42,278 nucleotides of DNA. Source: Fibrobacter sp. Lineage in GTDB: Bacteria > Fibrobacterota > Fibrobacteria > Fibrobacterales > Fibrobacteraceae. Position numbers and translations under genes: made by a program. The DNA is taken from contig JAKSIB010000031.1 of NCBI GenBank assembly GCA_024399065.1, forward strand, positions 1 through 42,278, read 5' to 3'. Positions 15,162 to 24,123 of the stretch are shown here, one piece after another (within the stretch, counting starts at the first letter, position 1; each line of letters starts with the position of its first letter). The notes under the pieces are model-generated. The model made no database searches, was not told the DNA's origin, and worked only from the letters and a program-made list of their open reading frames with translations.

Positions 15162-18100
15162 TTATTCGGCCAATCCACCCCAGTCCACAGGGATCTGATT
15201 TAGTTCAGCTCTTCCGGATTCTGTATTGGTACCAGCATCTGTGAAACATCTGAAATAATCTGTTACTTTACCTGTTGATGAAGCTTGTTGATATAAATCT
15301 AACATACCAGATTGAATATTTTTACATTCTTCAAACATAGAATACATCTCAGTAACATTACTTGTATCAAATAATGGTACATTAGTCAATGAAGTACAGC
15401 CATTGAACATAGAAGACATATCATTAACCTTACTTGTATTAAATAATGGAACAGATGTTAATGAAGTACATCCATAGAACATATAAGACATAATAGTAAC
15501 ACTGCTTGTATCTCCAGCAGCAATAATCTGTATGTTTTTATCTAAATTTTCTGTTAATTTCATACCAAATTTATTTGACCAGTTAGTAACATTACAAGTC
15601 CAGTCCCAGTCATTAAATTCAGAATCTGTTACTTTAGTCCAAGTACCACCGTTTTCTATAACAGTTGGATTATAGTCAGTATTTTCAAATCTGAATCTTA
15701 ATGTATTCGCCGGCAATTCAACTTTTAAGCCACCCCAGTCCACAGGGATCTGTAGTCTGACCTCTTCACTGCCGCAATTAGTAAACGTATTATAATGCGA
15801 AACTGGTTTTTGTGTACCACCTTCTTCATACGTTTTGTCCTTCACACTATTATAGAACTCCAATGCACCTGCAGTCACACTTTCGCAATTACAGAACATA
15901 GTGCTCACATCATGTACGCTTGTAGTATCAAACAATGGAATTACAGACAACGATGAACACCCAAATAACATACCACTCATATTAGTTACATTTGATGTAT
16001 CAAATAGTGGGACAGTAGTTAACGATGTACAATTATCGAACATACTATGCATATCAGTTACATTTGATGTATCAAATAGTGGGACGTCAGTTAACGATGT
16101 ACATTCAAAGAACATACTACGCATACTTTGAACATTTGATGTATCAAATAGTGGGACAGTAGTTAGCGATGTACAATCCCTGAACATATAGTCTAGGTCA
16201 ACTAATGTTGTGCTAGGTAAAGTCAGTTTTGGCGCAGTAACTAGTGACGAGCACCCCTTAAACATATTCTTAAACGAATTGTCATCAGTTGCGTTACTCA
16301 AATCCAAGTCAGGTATTTTTTGCAGTGATGTACACCCACTGAACATTTCAAAAGCATACTCAACACTGTTTGTATCGATCGGTGCATCAATAGACACTAA
16401 TTGCGTACAATCTTGGAACAAATATTCCATGTGAATCACTGACGATGTATCACCTGCCAATATTAGCCGTGTTGGTGTATCAACAAGTGCGCCTTTCAAT
16501 GAGCTACTCCAGTAATTTTTATCATAATACCAATTCCAGTCGTTATATTCACTGTATGTAACCTTAGTCCAAGTACCGACGCTCGATATTGGGCGAACCT
16601 CCTCACTTACTTCCCCAGTCCAGTTATTTACTACGGTATACGTTTTTGCTGACGGGTCAAAATCAGGATCTTCGAACCTAAATCTGAGAGTATTGGCGGG
16701 CAACGGTAAACCACCCCAGTCCGTAGGGATCTGTTCCAAATCGTATAAGCCGCCGTTCGTATTTTTGCCACACAGAACGAATGTGTCATTATGCGATTCT
16801 ACTATTCCATCACTGGCAGATTCATACAACGCTAATGCGCCAGTTTCCACATTTTTACAATATGCGAACGCATTGTCCATTGCGGTTACATTACTCGTAT
16901 CGAGCAACGGGACCGCCGTTAACGATGTACATTCATAGCACAAATAACTCATATCAGTAACATTTACCGTATCAAACAACGGGAGTGCAGCTAATGACGT
17001 ACATTGGTAGAACATATCACGCATGGTAGTCACATTGCTCGTATCAAATAATGGCACTTCCGTCAATGATGTACACTTATTGAACATGAATTGCATATTT
17101 GTGACATTACTGGTGTCAAATAGAACTATCGAATCCAACGCCGAGCAAGCATCAAACATGCTATCCATATTGGTTACATCAAATGTATTACCTGCTTCGA
17201 TCATCGTGGCACGAGTAGTGGTAAATTTACGACTAAAGGCATCAGACCAGTCATTGTCGTCACAATGCCAATCCCACACACATCCGTCAGTACCATCATC
17301 TGACACCTTTACCCAGCTTCCTTTGTTTGAAGATGGAGTGTACGAATTATCATCAAAGTGGAAACGAAGCGTGTTGGCTGCAATATTTTCCATCAAACCA
17401 CCCCAGTCCTTAGGGATCTGCGTCAAGTCATACAAGCCAGACTCGTTATTACTTCCGCAATTAGTAAACATATGATAATGCATAGTCACGTTACCGGACT
17501 TAGCGAAATTATCGTATAATTCATACGCACCTTCGCTGACATTGATACAATCAGCAAACATTTCATCGCCATTGGTTAAAGATGGGAACAACGTTGTAGG
17601 CAAGCTAGTTAGGCCTACACATCCAGCAAACATATTTCTTCCGTCAGATAACTCGTTGAATACACCTTCAGGGATGCTAGTCAAGCTGACGCAATCTACA
17701 AACATACTCCGACCTATATGTATATTTGAACACAAGTCTACCGGAATACTTTCCAATAAAGTACAACCATAGAACATATTATCGGCGACTTCAGCTGCAG
17801 TAAACAATCCATCACAAATGCTAGTTAATCCCGAACAATTTTCAAACAAGGACGACGTACTCACGACATTTGACAAATCACCAGCTTTGATAATACTAAC
17901 ACAAGTTGTCTCATCAAATGCATCTATAAAAAGCCCATCAAAATGTTCTTCTTGAGCTGCAAAAGTCCAATCCCAGTCATTGTATGTACTGCTGTTTACT
18001 TTAGACCAAGTTCCGCCATTCTGAATTTCAGATGGGTCGTAGTTTTCATCTTCAAATCTAAAGCGAAGAGTATTAGCGGCAAGTTCTTCCTTCAAGCCGC

Positions 18101-18995
18101 CCCAGTCCTTAGGGATCTGCTTCAATTCAGCTAAGCCCGGGATACTCTTAATACCACAATTAGTAAACGTGTCCGTATGAGTTACGGTAGAATCCATCAT
18201 AGCCGTATACAAATCCAATGCACCAGAATTAACATTTTCACAATTTTTAAACATACTGTTCATGTTTACGCATTCCGGCAGATCCATATCAGGCACTTCG
18301 GTCAATGCAGTACAGCCATCAAACATGTTTTCAGCATATTTAACTTTAGACGTGTTTAAGCCCGGCGCCGTTGTCAATGCGGTACAATGATCGAACATAC
18401 CAGCCATTTTAGTTACACTACTCGTATCATAAACCGGGACAGTAGTCAGCGATTGGCAATACGAAAACATATTTATCATATTTTTTACAGAAGATGTATC
18501 CAAGTTTGGCGCAACGGTCAAATCGTCGCAATGATGAAACATCAGATGCATGTCAGTAACAGCATTTGTATGCTGCATATCAACAGTTATTAACTGTTTA
18601 CAGTTATCAAACATTTGGCTGGCATTACGTAAATTACTCACGTCATTCATCGTCACCGACTCTAAATTCATGCATGACATAAATAATTTTGACATATTAG
18701 TTACATCGGTCGTATTTCCATCAATGACGCTTACTGCATATCCAGTATTAAAACAATTGGCAAATTTACCTGTCCAATTGCGGGAGTCGTATCCCCATTT
18801 CCAGTCATTATATGCCGAGCCTTCCACACGGGTCCATGTTCCGCCATTCTCAATTTCAGATGGATCATAATTTTGATTGGAAAATCTAAATACTAAATAC
18901 TGGTTTTCCGCTACATTTTTTGAAAATTTAATGACCTTGTTGTTATGATCAAGATTCTTGCCTAAATGTTTCAGCACGAATGATTTCAAACCCAT
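15162..18995 (-). CDS. BspA-like leucine-rich-repeat protein (DUF285-type), five modules
   Basis: 1277 residues from the ATG at 18995 (AAGGG 7 nt upstream; an in-frame ATG at 19010 is the alternative). The chain is built of DTSNVTxMxxMFxxCTSL units, the BspA/DUF285 repeats that form a right-handed solenoid and mediate surface binding. They are grouped into five large modules (boundaries near 18098, 17398, 16711, 15731 and 15175). Each starts LRFRFEDxxYDPS...GGTWTKV...NDWxW and ends QIPxDWGGL. The first start is diverged (LVFRFSN). No signal peptide or membrane segment is seen, so it is more likely a virion component than a secreted protein. A TATAAACT motif like that of the fibre genes precedes it. 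Probable receptor-binding or adhesin role. Confidence 0.8.
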   Translation of the reverse strand: MGLKSFVLKHLGKNLDHNNKVIKFSKNVAENQYLVFRFSNQNYDPSEIENGGTWTRVEGSAYNDWKWGYDSRNWTGKFANCFNTGYAVSVIDGNTTDVTNMSKLFMSCMNLESVTMNDVSNLRNASQMFDNCKQLITVDMQHTNAVTDMHLMFHHCDDLTVAPNLDTSSVKNMINMFSYCQSLTTVPVYDTSSVTKMAGMFDHCTALTTAPGLNTSKVKYAENMFDGCTALTEVPDMDLPECVNMNSMFKNCENVNSGALDLYTAMMDSTVTHTDTFTNCGIKSIPGLAELKQIPKDWGGLKEELAANTLRFRFEDENYDPSEIQNGGTWSKVNSSTYNDWDWTFAAQEEHFDGLFIDAFDETTCVSIIKAGDLSNVVSTSSLFENCSGLTSICDGLFTAAEVADNMFYGCTLLESIPVDLCSNIHIGRSMFVDCVSLTSIPEGVFNELSDGRNMFAGCVGLTSLPTTLFPSLTNGDEMFADCINVSEGAYELYDNFAKSGNVTMHYHMFTNCGSNNESGLYDLTQIPKDWGGLMENIAANTLRFHFDDNSYTPSSNKGSWVKVSDDGTDGCVWDWHCDDNDWSDAFSRKFTTTRATMIEAGNTFDVTNMDSMFDACSALDSIVLFDTSNVTNMQFMFNKCTSLTEVPLFDTSNVTTMRDMFYQCTSLAALPLFDTVNVTDMSYLCYECTSLTAVPLLDTSNVTAMDNAFAYCKNVETGALALYESASDGIVESHNDTFVLCGKNTNGGLYDLEQIPTDWGGLPLPANTLRFRFEDPDFDPSAKTYTVVNNWTGEVSEEVRPISSVGTWTKVTYSEYNDWNWYYDKNYWSSSLKGALVDTPTRLILAGDTSSVIHMEYLFQDCTQLVSIDAPIDTNSVEYAFEMFSGCTSLQKIPDLDLSNATDDNSFKNMFKGCSSLVTAPKLTLPSTTLVDLDYMFRDCTSLTTVPLFDTSNVQSMRSMFFECTSLTDVPLFDTSNVTDMHSMFDNCTSLTTVPLFDTSNVTNMSGMLFGCSSLSVIPLFDTTSVHDVSTMFCNCESVTAGALEFYNSVKDKTYEEGGTQKPVSHYNTFTNCGSEEVRLQIPVDWGGLKVELPANTLRFRFENTDYNPTVIENGGTWTKVTDSEFNDWDWTCNVTNWSNKFGMKLTENLDKNIQIIAAGDTSSVTIMSYMFYGCTSLTSVPLFNTSKVNDMSSMFNGCTSLTNVPLFDTSNVTEMYSMFEECKNIQSGMLDLYQQASSTGKVTDYFRCFTDAGTNTESGRAELNQIPVDWGGLAE

Positions 18996-19025
18996 ATGGA
19001 TACCCTTCATTGGTAGTTTTCAAAT

Positions 19026-19033
19026 AGTTTATA
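19026..19033 (-). promoter_or_regulatory. Putative late promoter motif TATAAACT (BspA-like gene)
   Basis: TATAAACT on the minus strand, 30 nt before the ATG at 18995. It is divergent from another copy at 19065-19072. Confidence 0.55.
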
Positions 19034-19064
19034 CCGCACATGTGCAATTTTACCCAAAACATAT

Positions 19065-19072
19065 TATAAACT
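19065..19072 (+). promoter_or_regulatory. Putative late promoter motif TATAAACT (gene at 19099)
   Basis: TATAAACT 26 nt before the ATG at 19099, followed by an AAGGTG ribosome site. Confidence 0.55.
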
Positions 19073-19098
19073 TTGCATGTCAGATACAAGGTGAACCT

Positions 19099-19962
19099 AT
19101 GCAGCAGAAACACATCGACTTCATTACGACCATGCAACAAATAGCAAAAGTAGACCCGTCCGCACGACCAGTTCTGGAATGCGTAACAAAGAGCTACATC
19201 ATCAATGAAGGGTTGTTCCGTAATTTGTGGGACAAAACAAAGGCGACAGTTTCTGACCTTGCCGGTCTGGCCCACAAGACTGCCGTTCCAGCATACAACA
19301 GGCTGAAGGAAATCGCACATACTGACACATCCAAGTTACCGCAGCCGGAAATCAAGCAGAAACAACTTTCTCAGCAAGATGAACAGCTGATCAAGGAAGA
19401 CAAGCAGACATTTGCGTCAGATTTCGCCGACTTCCTAAGCGCATGCAAGGTGCTGATGAATCATTTAAGCTCGTATGGCGACGCAGCGTTCATCAAGGAA
19501 GCCATGACTCCCGAATTTGCAGCCGCATATAATTCTGGCCTGTACATCGATACATTGCGCCGCAACCCGTTATCCGAATCAATTTCCAGAGCAATGGTTA
19601 TGAAGGCCGTGCTAGAAAGTATCAGAACACAGGAAAATAGCGACATCATAGACGCTATCAGCAACACATATGCATTGACGGAAGCAACGCATGACCTTGA
19701 CGTTATGTGTCTTCTTGAATCTGCAGACGACGATGATCTTGACGATGAAGAAATGGAAAAGATTAACCAAGCTGACGCAAAGCGCCGTAAGCAGGAATCC
19801 GAGCTTACGCTGCATAACACGATCATGCCGATTATCGCAAAATTTATCAGGAAGCATGGTGCATTCCCTTGGCGAAAGGCTTTACGTTCGCCAAAATTCA
19901 CAAAGGCCCGTGAAATCGGTGAAAAGATCAGGAAAGGCGAATTGCAGCCGGCGACCGTATAA
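19099..19962 (+). CDS. Hypothetical phage protein, probably helical
   Basis: 287 residues from the ATG at 19099 (AAGGTG 5 nt upstream; the longer open frame back to 18958 crosses the promoter). It is rich in Ala, Lys, Glu and Gln and predicted mostly helical, with an acidic stretch ESADDDDLDDEEMEK and a basic C-terminus. No transmembrane segment or enzyme motif. It precedes PhoH, and a TATAAAC motif spans its stop codon. Function unknown; structural or scaffolding roles are possible. Confidence 0.75.
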   Translation: MQQKHIDFITTMQQIAKVDPSARPVLECVTKSYIINEGLFRNLWDKTKATVSDLAGLAHKTAVPAYNRLKEIAHTDTSKLPQPEIKQKQLSQQDEQLIKEDKQTFASDFADFLSACKVLMNHLSSYGDAAFIKEAMTPEFAAAYNSGLYIDTLRRNPLSESISRAMVMKAVLESIRTQENSDIIDAISNTYALTEATHDLDVMCLLESADDDDLDDEEMEKINQADAKRRKQESELTLHNTIMPIIAKFIRKHGAFPWRKALRSPKFTKAREIGEKIRKGELQPATV

Positions 19963-19965
19963 ACC
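19958..19965 (+). promoter_or_regulatory. Putative promoter motif TATAAACC upstream of phoH
   Basis: A variant of the TATAAACT motif overlapping the stop codon of the preceding gene, 43 nt before the phoH start. Confidence 0.4.
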
Positions 19966-20008
19966 TTTATTATATGGCAATACAGCCACATAACTACAAG
20001 GATTCGCC

Positions 20009-21010
20009 ATGAATTTTAGCGGCCAAGAAATCATTCGTGATAGAAACAACAAACCGATCTACACTAAAACGCCGGGGCAAGACCTTCTAGTTGATACAAT
20101 CCGAAATAACGACATTATCTTTGTCAACGGTCCATCCGGAACCGGTAAGACAGCTATTGCCACATGGATTGGCATCAACGGCCTTGACGACGGCATATAT
20201 GAACACCTTATTTTGACACGCCCGGTTGTATCCGGCGGTGAGGAACTTGGATTCCTGCCCGGCGGTCTTGATGAAAAGATAGCACCGTACATGCAGCCAT
20301 TGTATGACGCAATATCAACGATCAAGGGACGCCGTGAAAAACCGGAAGAACAGGTAAAACAGATGCCGGTACTATCCGCCAAGGAAAAGAAGGAAAAACG
20401 TAAGTCAAAGAAGACTGAGGAAATCCACACATCGAATAACGATTTCTACTCTAAGGTACAGGTATGCCCACTGGCATTTATTCGTGGATCGACGCTGTCA
20501 AAGTCATACATCGTGTGCGATGAATTCCAGAATACAAGCATCATGCAAATGAAGATGATGCTTACACGTCTCGGTAAGGATTCCAAGATGATCATTTGTG
20601 GCGACAAGAACCAATGCGACCTTCCGTCACGCATGACATCCGGTTTCGGCCATGCGCAAGACCTACTGAAGGGAGTCCCCCGTGTAGGCTTCGTTAACCT
20701 TGGCGTGGACGACATCGTCCGTCATAAGCTGATCAAGGAAATCATCCTTCGCTATGAGGTACCCGATTACAAAAAGAACTCAGCGTATAAGAGCGATTCC
20801 GCATCAGCAGCCTACTACAAGACCCCTACACACACATGGGAACGTGACCCAGAAGGTGTCGATTTCGACCCCGTCGACGATGAGGATTTCGATGACGGCA
20901 TGGACTATTGTCCCGAATGTGGCGGGTGTGGCGTAGACGACTACAACAAGCCATGCAAGCTATGTGGTGGAAAGGGATTACTCCCATTGACCCAGCCGAC
21001 TGAACCTTAA
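20009..21010 (+). CDS. phoH: PhoH-like ATPase with C-terminal zinc-ribbon
   Basis: 333 residues, with AAGGA 6 nt before the ATG. Walker A is FVNGPSGTGKTAIA (41-48). The PhoH-typical LTRPVVSGGEELGFLPG follows, then Walker B YIVCDEFQN (171-175) and ICGDKNQCDLPS. A basic linker (about 105-140) is inserted between them. The C-terminus adds CPECGGCG...CKLCGGKG, a four-cysteine motif like the DnaJ zinc centre, which is unusual for PhoH. PhoH proteins are P-loop ATPases common in large phages, and RNA helicase or nuclease-linked activity has been proposed for relatives. A terminator follows directly. Confidence 0.92.
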   Translation: MNFSGQEIIRDRNNKPIYTKTPGQDLLVDTIRNNDIIFVNGPSGTGKTAIATWIGINGLDDGIYEHLILTRPVVSGGEELGFLPGGLDEKIAPYMQPLYDAISTIKGRREKPEEQVKQMPVLSAKEKKEKRKSKKTEEIHTSNNDFYSKVQVCPLAFIRGSTLSKSYIVCDEFQNTSIMQMKMMLTRLGKDSKMIICGDKNQCDLPSRMTSGFGHAQDLLKGVPRVGFVNLGVDDIVRHKLIKEIILRYEVPDYKKNSAYKSDSASAAYYKTPTHTWERDPEGVDFDPVDDEDFDDGMDYCPECGGCGVDDYNKPCKLCGGKGLLPLTQPTEP

Positions 21011-21013
21011 CTC

Positions 21014-21040
21014 AAAGCCATCCACCCGGATGGCTTTTAT
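21014..21040 (+). terminator. Rho-independent terminator after phoH
   Basis: AAAGCCATCC / GGATGGCTTT stem (21014-21023, 21028-21037) with a 4-nt loop, followed by a T-rich tail. Confidence 0.85.
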
Positions 21041-21056
21041 TTTATACGCCACTGTT

Positions 21057-21064
21057 TATAAACT
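21057..21064 (+). promoter_or_regulatory. Putative late promoter motif TATAAACT (fibre gene at 21086)
   Basis: TATAAACT between the phoH terminator and the fibre gene start, 21 nt before the ATG, with an AGAGG ribosome site downstream. Confidence 0.6.
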
Positions 21065-21085
21065 ACACAAAAACAGAGGTCGACT

Positions 21086-22774
21086 ATGGAGCCACACGAT
21101 CTACACCATATCTTGCACAAAAAGTGCGATCCCCGTGATGATCATCACCACCATCACCATCATCACCATTGTTGCCCGCATCCGGAGTATCCTCAACTCG
21201 GCCCGGTATATCACCCGGACCCGTTATGGATTCATCCGCCGTTCATGCCATGCTGCGGCTCTCCTACGACAACAAAGGTTTACAACTACGTCGACATAGT
21301 TGCTGGTGACAATATTGTAGTTACACCCGGTACACGTAATGGCATGAATGCGTTTAAGATTGATGCGCCTGAAATGATCGGCGTGACCGAGACTGACGAC
21401 GGAAAGGCTGGTGTAGTCCCTGCCCCGACTATTGACGACACGGATAAGTTCCTGAAGAGTGACGGAACTTGGGCAGTCCCGGACACGGGATTAGATGCTG
21501 TTCTAGTTGACGACAAGACCATAAAGGGTGACGGGGTCAACAGCGCACTGTATGCCGTTGAAATGACCGGTTCTTCCGAAAGTGCCGACGGTACATCTGG
21601 TATAGTTCCGGCACCGTCGGCGGCGGATTCCGACAAGTTCCTTAAAGGCGATGGCACATGGGCTACACCAGAAAGCGGAATAGACTCCATTCTTGTTGAT
21701 GACAAGACCATCAAGGGTGACGGCATCGAAACCGAACTCTATGCAGTCGAGATGACCGGCGCCACTGAGACCAAAGATGGTACCGCAGGTATCGTACCGG
21801 CCCCGACCGCAGCCCAGAAAGATTATTTCCTCGGGGCTGATGGCCAATGGCACGAGGTTGTGCAAGAGGTACTGGCTGACGGTGTTACTATCACCGGCAC
21901 AGGTGCCGAAGGAAGCGAACTTACAGCCGTTACAATGAAGGGTGCTACCGAGACTGAAGCCGGTAAGGCCGGTATAGTTCCGGCACCGAGTATCAATTCC
22001 GGTGACAAATTCTTGAAAGGTGACGGTACATGGGCAAATCCGAGCATCCAGACAGACGACGAGACCATCAAGGGTGACGGGGTAGAGACTCCACTATATG
22101 CAGTCGAAATGACCGGCGCCACTGAAACGGAAGCTGGCAAACCGGGAATCGTTCCGGCCCCAACAGAGAATGAACTCAGCAGCTACCTACGTAGTGACAA
22201 GATATGGGTACGGCACAGGGCATTTACATTTGATGAATTGGATGAAATCATCGACCCACCGAAACCGGATGAACCGCCGGTGATTATTGACGGCAAAGAA
22301 TACAAAACAGTGAGAATGCCGGATGATCGTGTTTGGATGGCGGTCAACTTGGATATGGAAACAGCTACCGGAAGCATTGCATCAAATAAGCATGATGAAA
22401 ACGAAGCATACGGTAGGCTATACCAATGGGATACCGCAATGGCAATTGCCAATTCGGTGGACGGCTGGCATATCCCGACTAAAGCTGAATGGGACGAGTT
22501 ATCAAATTATATAGGCGCCGACCCGACTGTTCTCATGGACAAATCATGGGATGCTGGTTCAGACTTATACGGATTTGGCGCATTACCCGCTGGATACTAC
22601 AATATTGATGTTGGCTATGCTGCTGTCGATTCCATGTCGGTATATTGGCTACCATCCGAAAGACCGAGTAGTGTAACAAACGCAATGTACATCGGGTTTA
22701 CATCATCAAATTTTGAATCATCGGACTACTACAAGACAACCTATTTTGCGGTGCGTTTAATCAAAGACAATTGA
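21086..22774 (+). CDS. Tail-fibre-type protein with His-rich N-terminus and FISUMP-like C-terminal domain
   Basis: 562 residues. The N-terminus is metal-ligand rich: nine histidines in a row, then CCPHP and PCCG. The middle has five repeats of about 60 residues containing GxAGIVPAPxxxxxDKFLKGDGTWA and DDKTIKGDG, a pattern typical of phage fibre shafts. The C-terminus (about 395-562: VRMPDDRVWMAVNLD, GRLYQWDTAM, GWHIPTKAEWDEL, GFGALPAGY, FAVRLIKD) resembles the Fibrobacter succinogenes major paralogous (FISUMP) domain, related to C-type-lectin-like folds used for binding. Probably a receptor-binding virion protein. Its stop codon TGA lies inside the right end of the inserted element 3. AGAGG is 6 nt before the ATG. 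Confidence 0.8.
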   Translation: MEPHDLHHILHKKCDPRDDHHHHHHHHHCCPHPEYPQLGPVYHPDPLWIHPPFMPCCGSPTTTKVYNYVDIVAGDNIVVTPGTRNGMNAFKIDAPEMIGVTETDDGKAGVVPAPTIDDTDKFLKSDGTWAVPDTGLDAVLVDDKTIKGDGVNSALYAVEMTGSSESADGTSGIVPAPSAADSDKFLKGDGTWATPESGIDSILVDDKTIKGDGIETELYAVEMTGATETKDGTAGIVPAPTAAQKDYFLGADGQWHEVVQEVLADGVTITGTGAEGSELTAVTMKGATETEAGKAGIVPAPSINSGDKFLKGDGTWANPSIQTDDETIKGDGVETPLYAVEMTGATETEAGKPGIVPAPTENELSSYLRSDKIWVRHRAFTFDELDEIIDPPKPDEPPVIIDGKEYKTVRMPDDRVWMAVNLDMETATGSIASNKHDENEAYGRLYQWDTAMAIANSVDGWHIPTKAEWDELSNYIGADPTVLMDKSWDAGSDLYGFGALPAGYYNIDVGYAAVDSMSVYWLPSERPSSVTNAMYIGFTSSNFESSDYYKTTYFAVRLIKDN

Positions 22775-22900
22775 ACTACCCACACGCTAAAGACGTGTGG
22801 GTTTCCACAACATCAGCGTGTATGATTTCCGAGGCTGCTCCCCTAACGGGGTGCATAGAATCCTCGGCGTAAATTTCGGCTGTCCGAGCCGTATTGTTTA
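22771..22900 (-). ncRNA. Candidate omega RNA (reRNA) at the 3' end of tnpB
   Basis: TnpB guides usually come from RNA covering the gene's 3' end and the transposon right end. Here this stretch folds well: a CCGAGG/CCTCGG stem (22829-22834 with 22862-22867) encloses a CCCC/GGGG hairpin with a TAAC loop, and the right-end hairpin follows. These lie inside the tnpB coding frame. The 5' limit is a guess. Confidence 0.5.
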
Positions 22901-23996
22901 ACTTGAATGCGAACTTCTTGATGTTCCGTGCAGCAAGAAGGTCACGCTGGTTTACAGCACCACAAGCGGGACAGGTCCATACACGGTCGGACAGTTTAAG
23001 CCCCCTGTGTACGTGACCGCAAGAACACATCTTGCTAGACGGCTCAAACCTACCTATACGGATAATGTTCTTACCATACCATTCTGCCTTGTAGTCCATA
23101 TAGACATTGAACGTTCCAATGCTTATGTCGGACAACGCTTGTGCAAGCCTATGGTTTTTGAGCATATTGCTTGCGGAGAGTGTTTCAAGACAGATAGTGT
23201 CGTAGTGGTCTATCAAATACTTGCTAGTCTTGTGCAGGAAATCCTTACGCTTATTCGTAACCTTCTCGTACTGACGGGCGAGCAACTTGACCGCTTTCTT
23301 TCGGCTGTTGCTGCCCTTCTTCTTGCGAGAAACAGAGCGTTGCAAGCGTTTCAACCGCTTCAAGGCTTTCTTCAAGTATTTGGGGTTCTGTATTTCGGTT
23401 CCGTCACTCAAGGTAGCAAACGTCTTGATGCCCAAGTCCACACCGACCGCTTTGTTCTCGTCTATCGGTACTTTGTTAGGAATGGTGTCTTCAGTTTCCA
23501 CAAGAATGGATATGAAATACTTGCCCGTGGGTGTCCTACTTATTGTGCTTGTCTTAATCTTTCCTTTGAAATGTCTATCGAATCTGCATTTGATACCTTC
23601 CTTGAACTTCGGCAGATACACCCGCTTGGCTTCGTAGTCCACTTTGGTGTTCTGCGGAACTTGGAAGGACTGATGATTGTCGTGCTTCGCCTTGAACTTC
23701 GGGAAGCCTTTCCGCTCTTTGAAGAATCGTGTAAACGCCATATCCAAGTTCAGCAGGGCTGCTTGTAAAGAAAGTGAATTGACTTCGGTGAGCCACTTGG
23801 TTGCCTCGGCTTTCTTCAACTTCGGCAGGTCGGCTTGTATGGTGAAGCGTGACACACTTTTCTTGGTTTCGGAATAGGACTTTATTTTCCGTTCAAGCCC
23901 GTAGTTGTAGATGTATCGGGCACACCCAAAGTGCTTGGATAGCAGCACTTCTTGTGTCTTTGTCGGATAGAGCCGATATTTGTACGCCTTCAACAT
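22776..23996 (-). CDS. tnpB: TnpB, RNA-guided endonuclease of IS200/IS605 elements
   Basis: 406 residues from the second of two adjacent ATGs (AGG 5 nt upstream of it). It starts MLKAYKYRLYPT, as in OrfB_IS605 proteins. The split RuvC nuclease residues are present: GVDLGIKTFATL (D187), ICLETLSASNM (E271) and NQRDLLAARNIK (D352). A zinc finger with C324, C326, C342 and C345 lies between the last two. The protein uses omega RNA to cleave DNA next to a short motif and promotes retention of the element. The frame runs through the right-end hairpin, and its TAG is part of GTAGTTCAA. It looks intact. Confidence 0.95.
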   Translation of the reverse strand: MLKAYKYRLYPTKTQEVLLSKHFGCARYIYNYGLERKIKSYSETKKSVSRFTIQADLPKLKKAEATKWLTEVNSLSLQAALLNLDMAFTRFFKERKGFPKFKAKHDNHQSFQVPQNTKVDYEAKRVYLPKFKEGIKCRFDRHFKGKIKTSTISRTPTGKYFISILVETEDTIPNKVPIDENKAVGVDLGIKTFATLSDGTEIQNPKYLKKALKRLKRLQRSVSRKKKGSNSRKKAVKLLARQYEKVTNKRKDFLHKTSKYLIDHYDTICLETLSASNMLKNHRLAQALSDISIGTFNVYMDYKAEWYGKNIIRIGRFEPSSKMCSCGHVHRGLKLSDRVWTCPACGAVNQRDLLAARNIKKFAFKLNNTARTAEIYAEDSMHPVRGAASEIIHADVVETHTSLACG

Positions 23997-24048
23997 CATA
24001 ACCTAAATATATACTATTCTTTAATGAAATACAAACGGTCTCTCTAAA

Positions 24049-24056
24049 AGTTTATA
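24049..24056 (-). promoter_or_regulatory. TATAAACT match upstream of tnpB
   Basis: Minus-strand TATAAACT 53 nt before the tnpB start. It matches the motif ahead of the phage late genes, but it may be chance in AT-rich DNA. Confidence 0.3.
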
Positions 24057-24070
24057 TCACTATAACTGTT

Positions 24071-24113
24071 GGCAATTCAACCCACCCACTGAAGATGGGT
24101 GGGATTTCTTGCC
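24071..24113 (-). repeat. Left-end hairpin of element 3
   Basis: CCCACCCA (24081-24088) pairs with TGGGTGGG (24096-24103), inside GGCAA/TTGCC arms. The same GGCAAGAAA...TGAATTGCC frame, with a different inner stem, occurs at 33665-33707. Confidence 0.75.
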
Positions 24114-24123
24114 TACTTCGTTA

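Larger units (their letters stand above)
22771..24120 (-). mobile_element. IS200/IS605-family (IS1341-like) insertion carrying tnpB only (element 3)
   Basis: About 1.35 kb. The left-end structure is at 24071-24113: outer arms GGCAA/TTGCC around a CCCACCCA/TGGGTGGG stem. The right end (22771-22801) is a CCCACACG/CGTGTGGG hairpin followed on the minus strand by GTAGTTCAA; TCAA is the known right-end cleavage tetranucleotide of IS608. There is no tnpA. It sits between the stop of the FISUMP-like fibre gene and that gene's terminator. The outer left boundary (24113-24120) is uncertain. Confidence 0.8.

Noticed and set aside
15731-18995. BspA-like gene as a host chromosomal gene at a prophage boundary
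   Set aside because: It lies between phage operons, lacks a signal peptide and shares the TATAAACT motif with fibre genes, so it is more likely phage-borne.
23007-23768. 253-codon plus-strand frame
   Set aside because: It is antisense to tnpB, which has full family motifs; the frame has no recognisable protein features.
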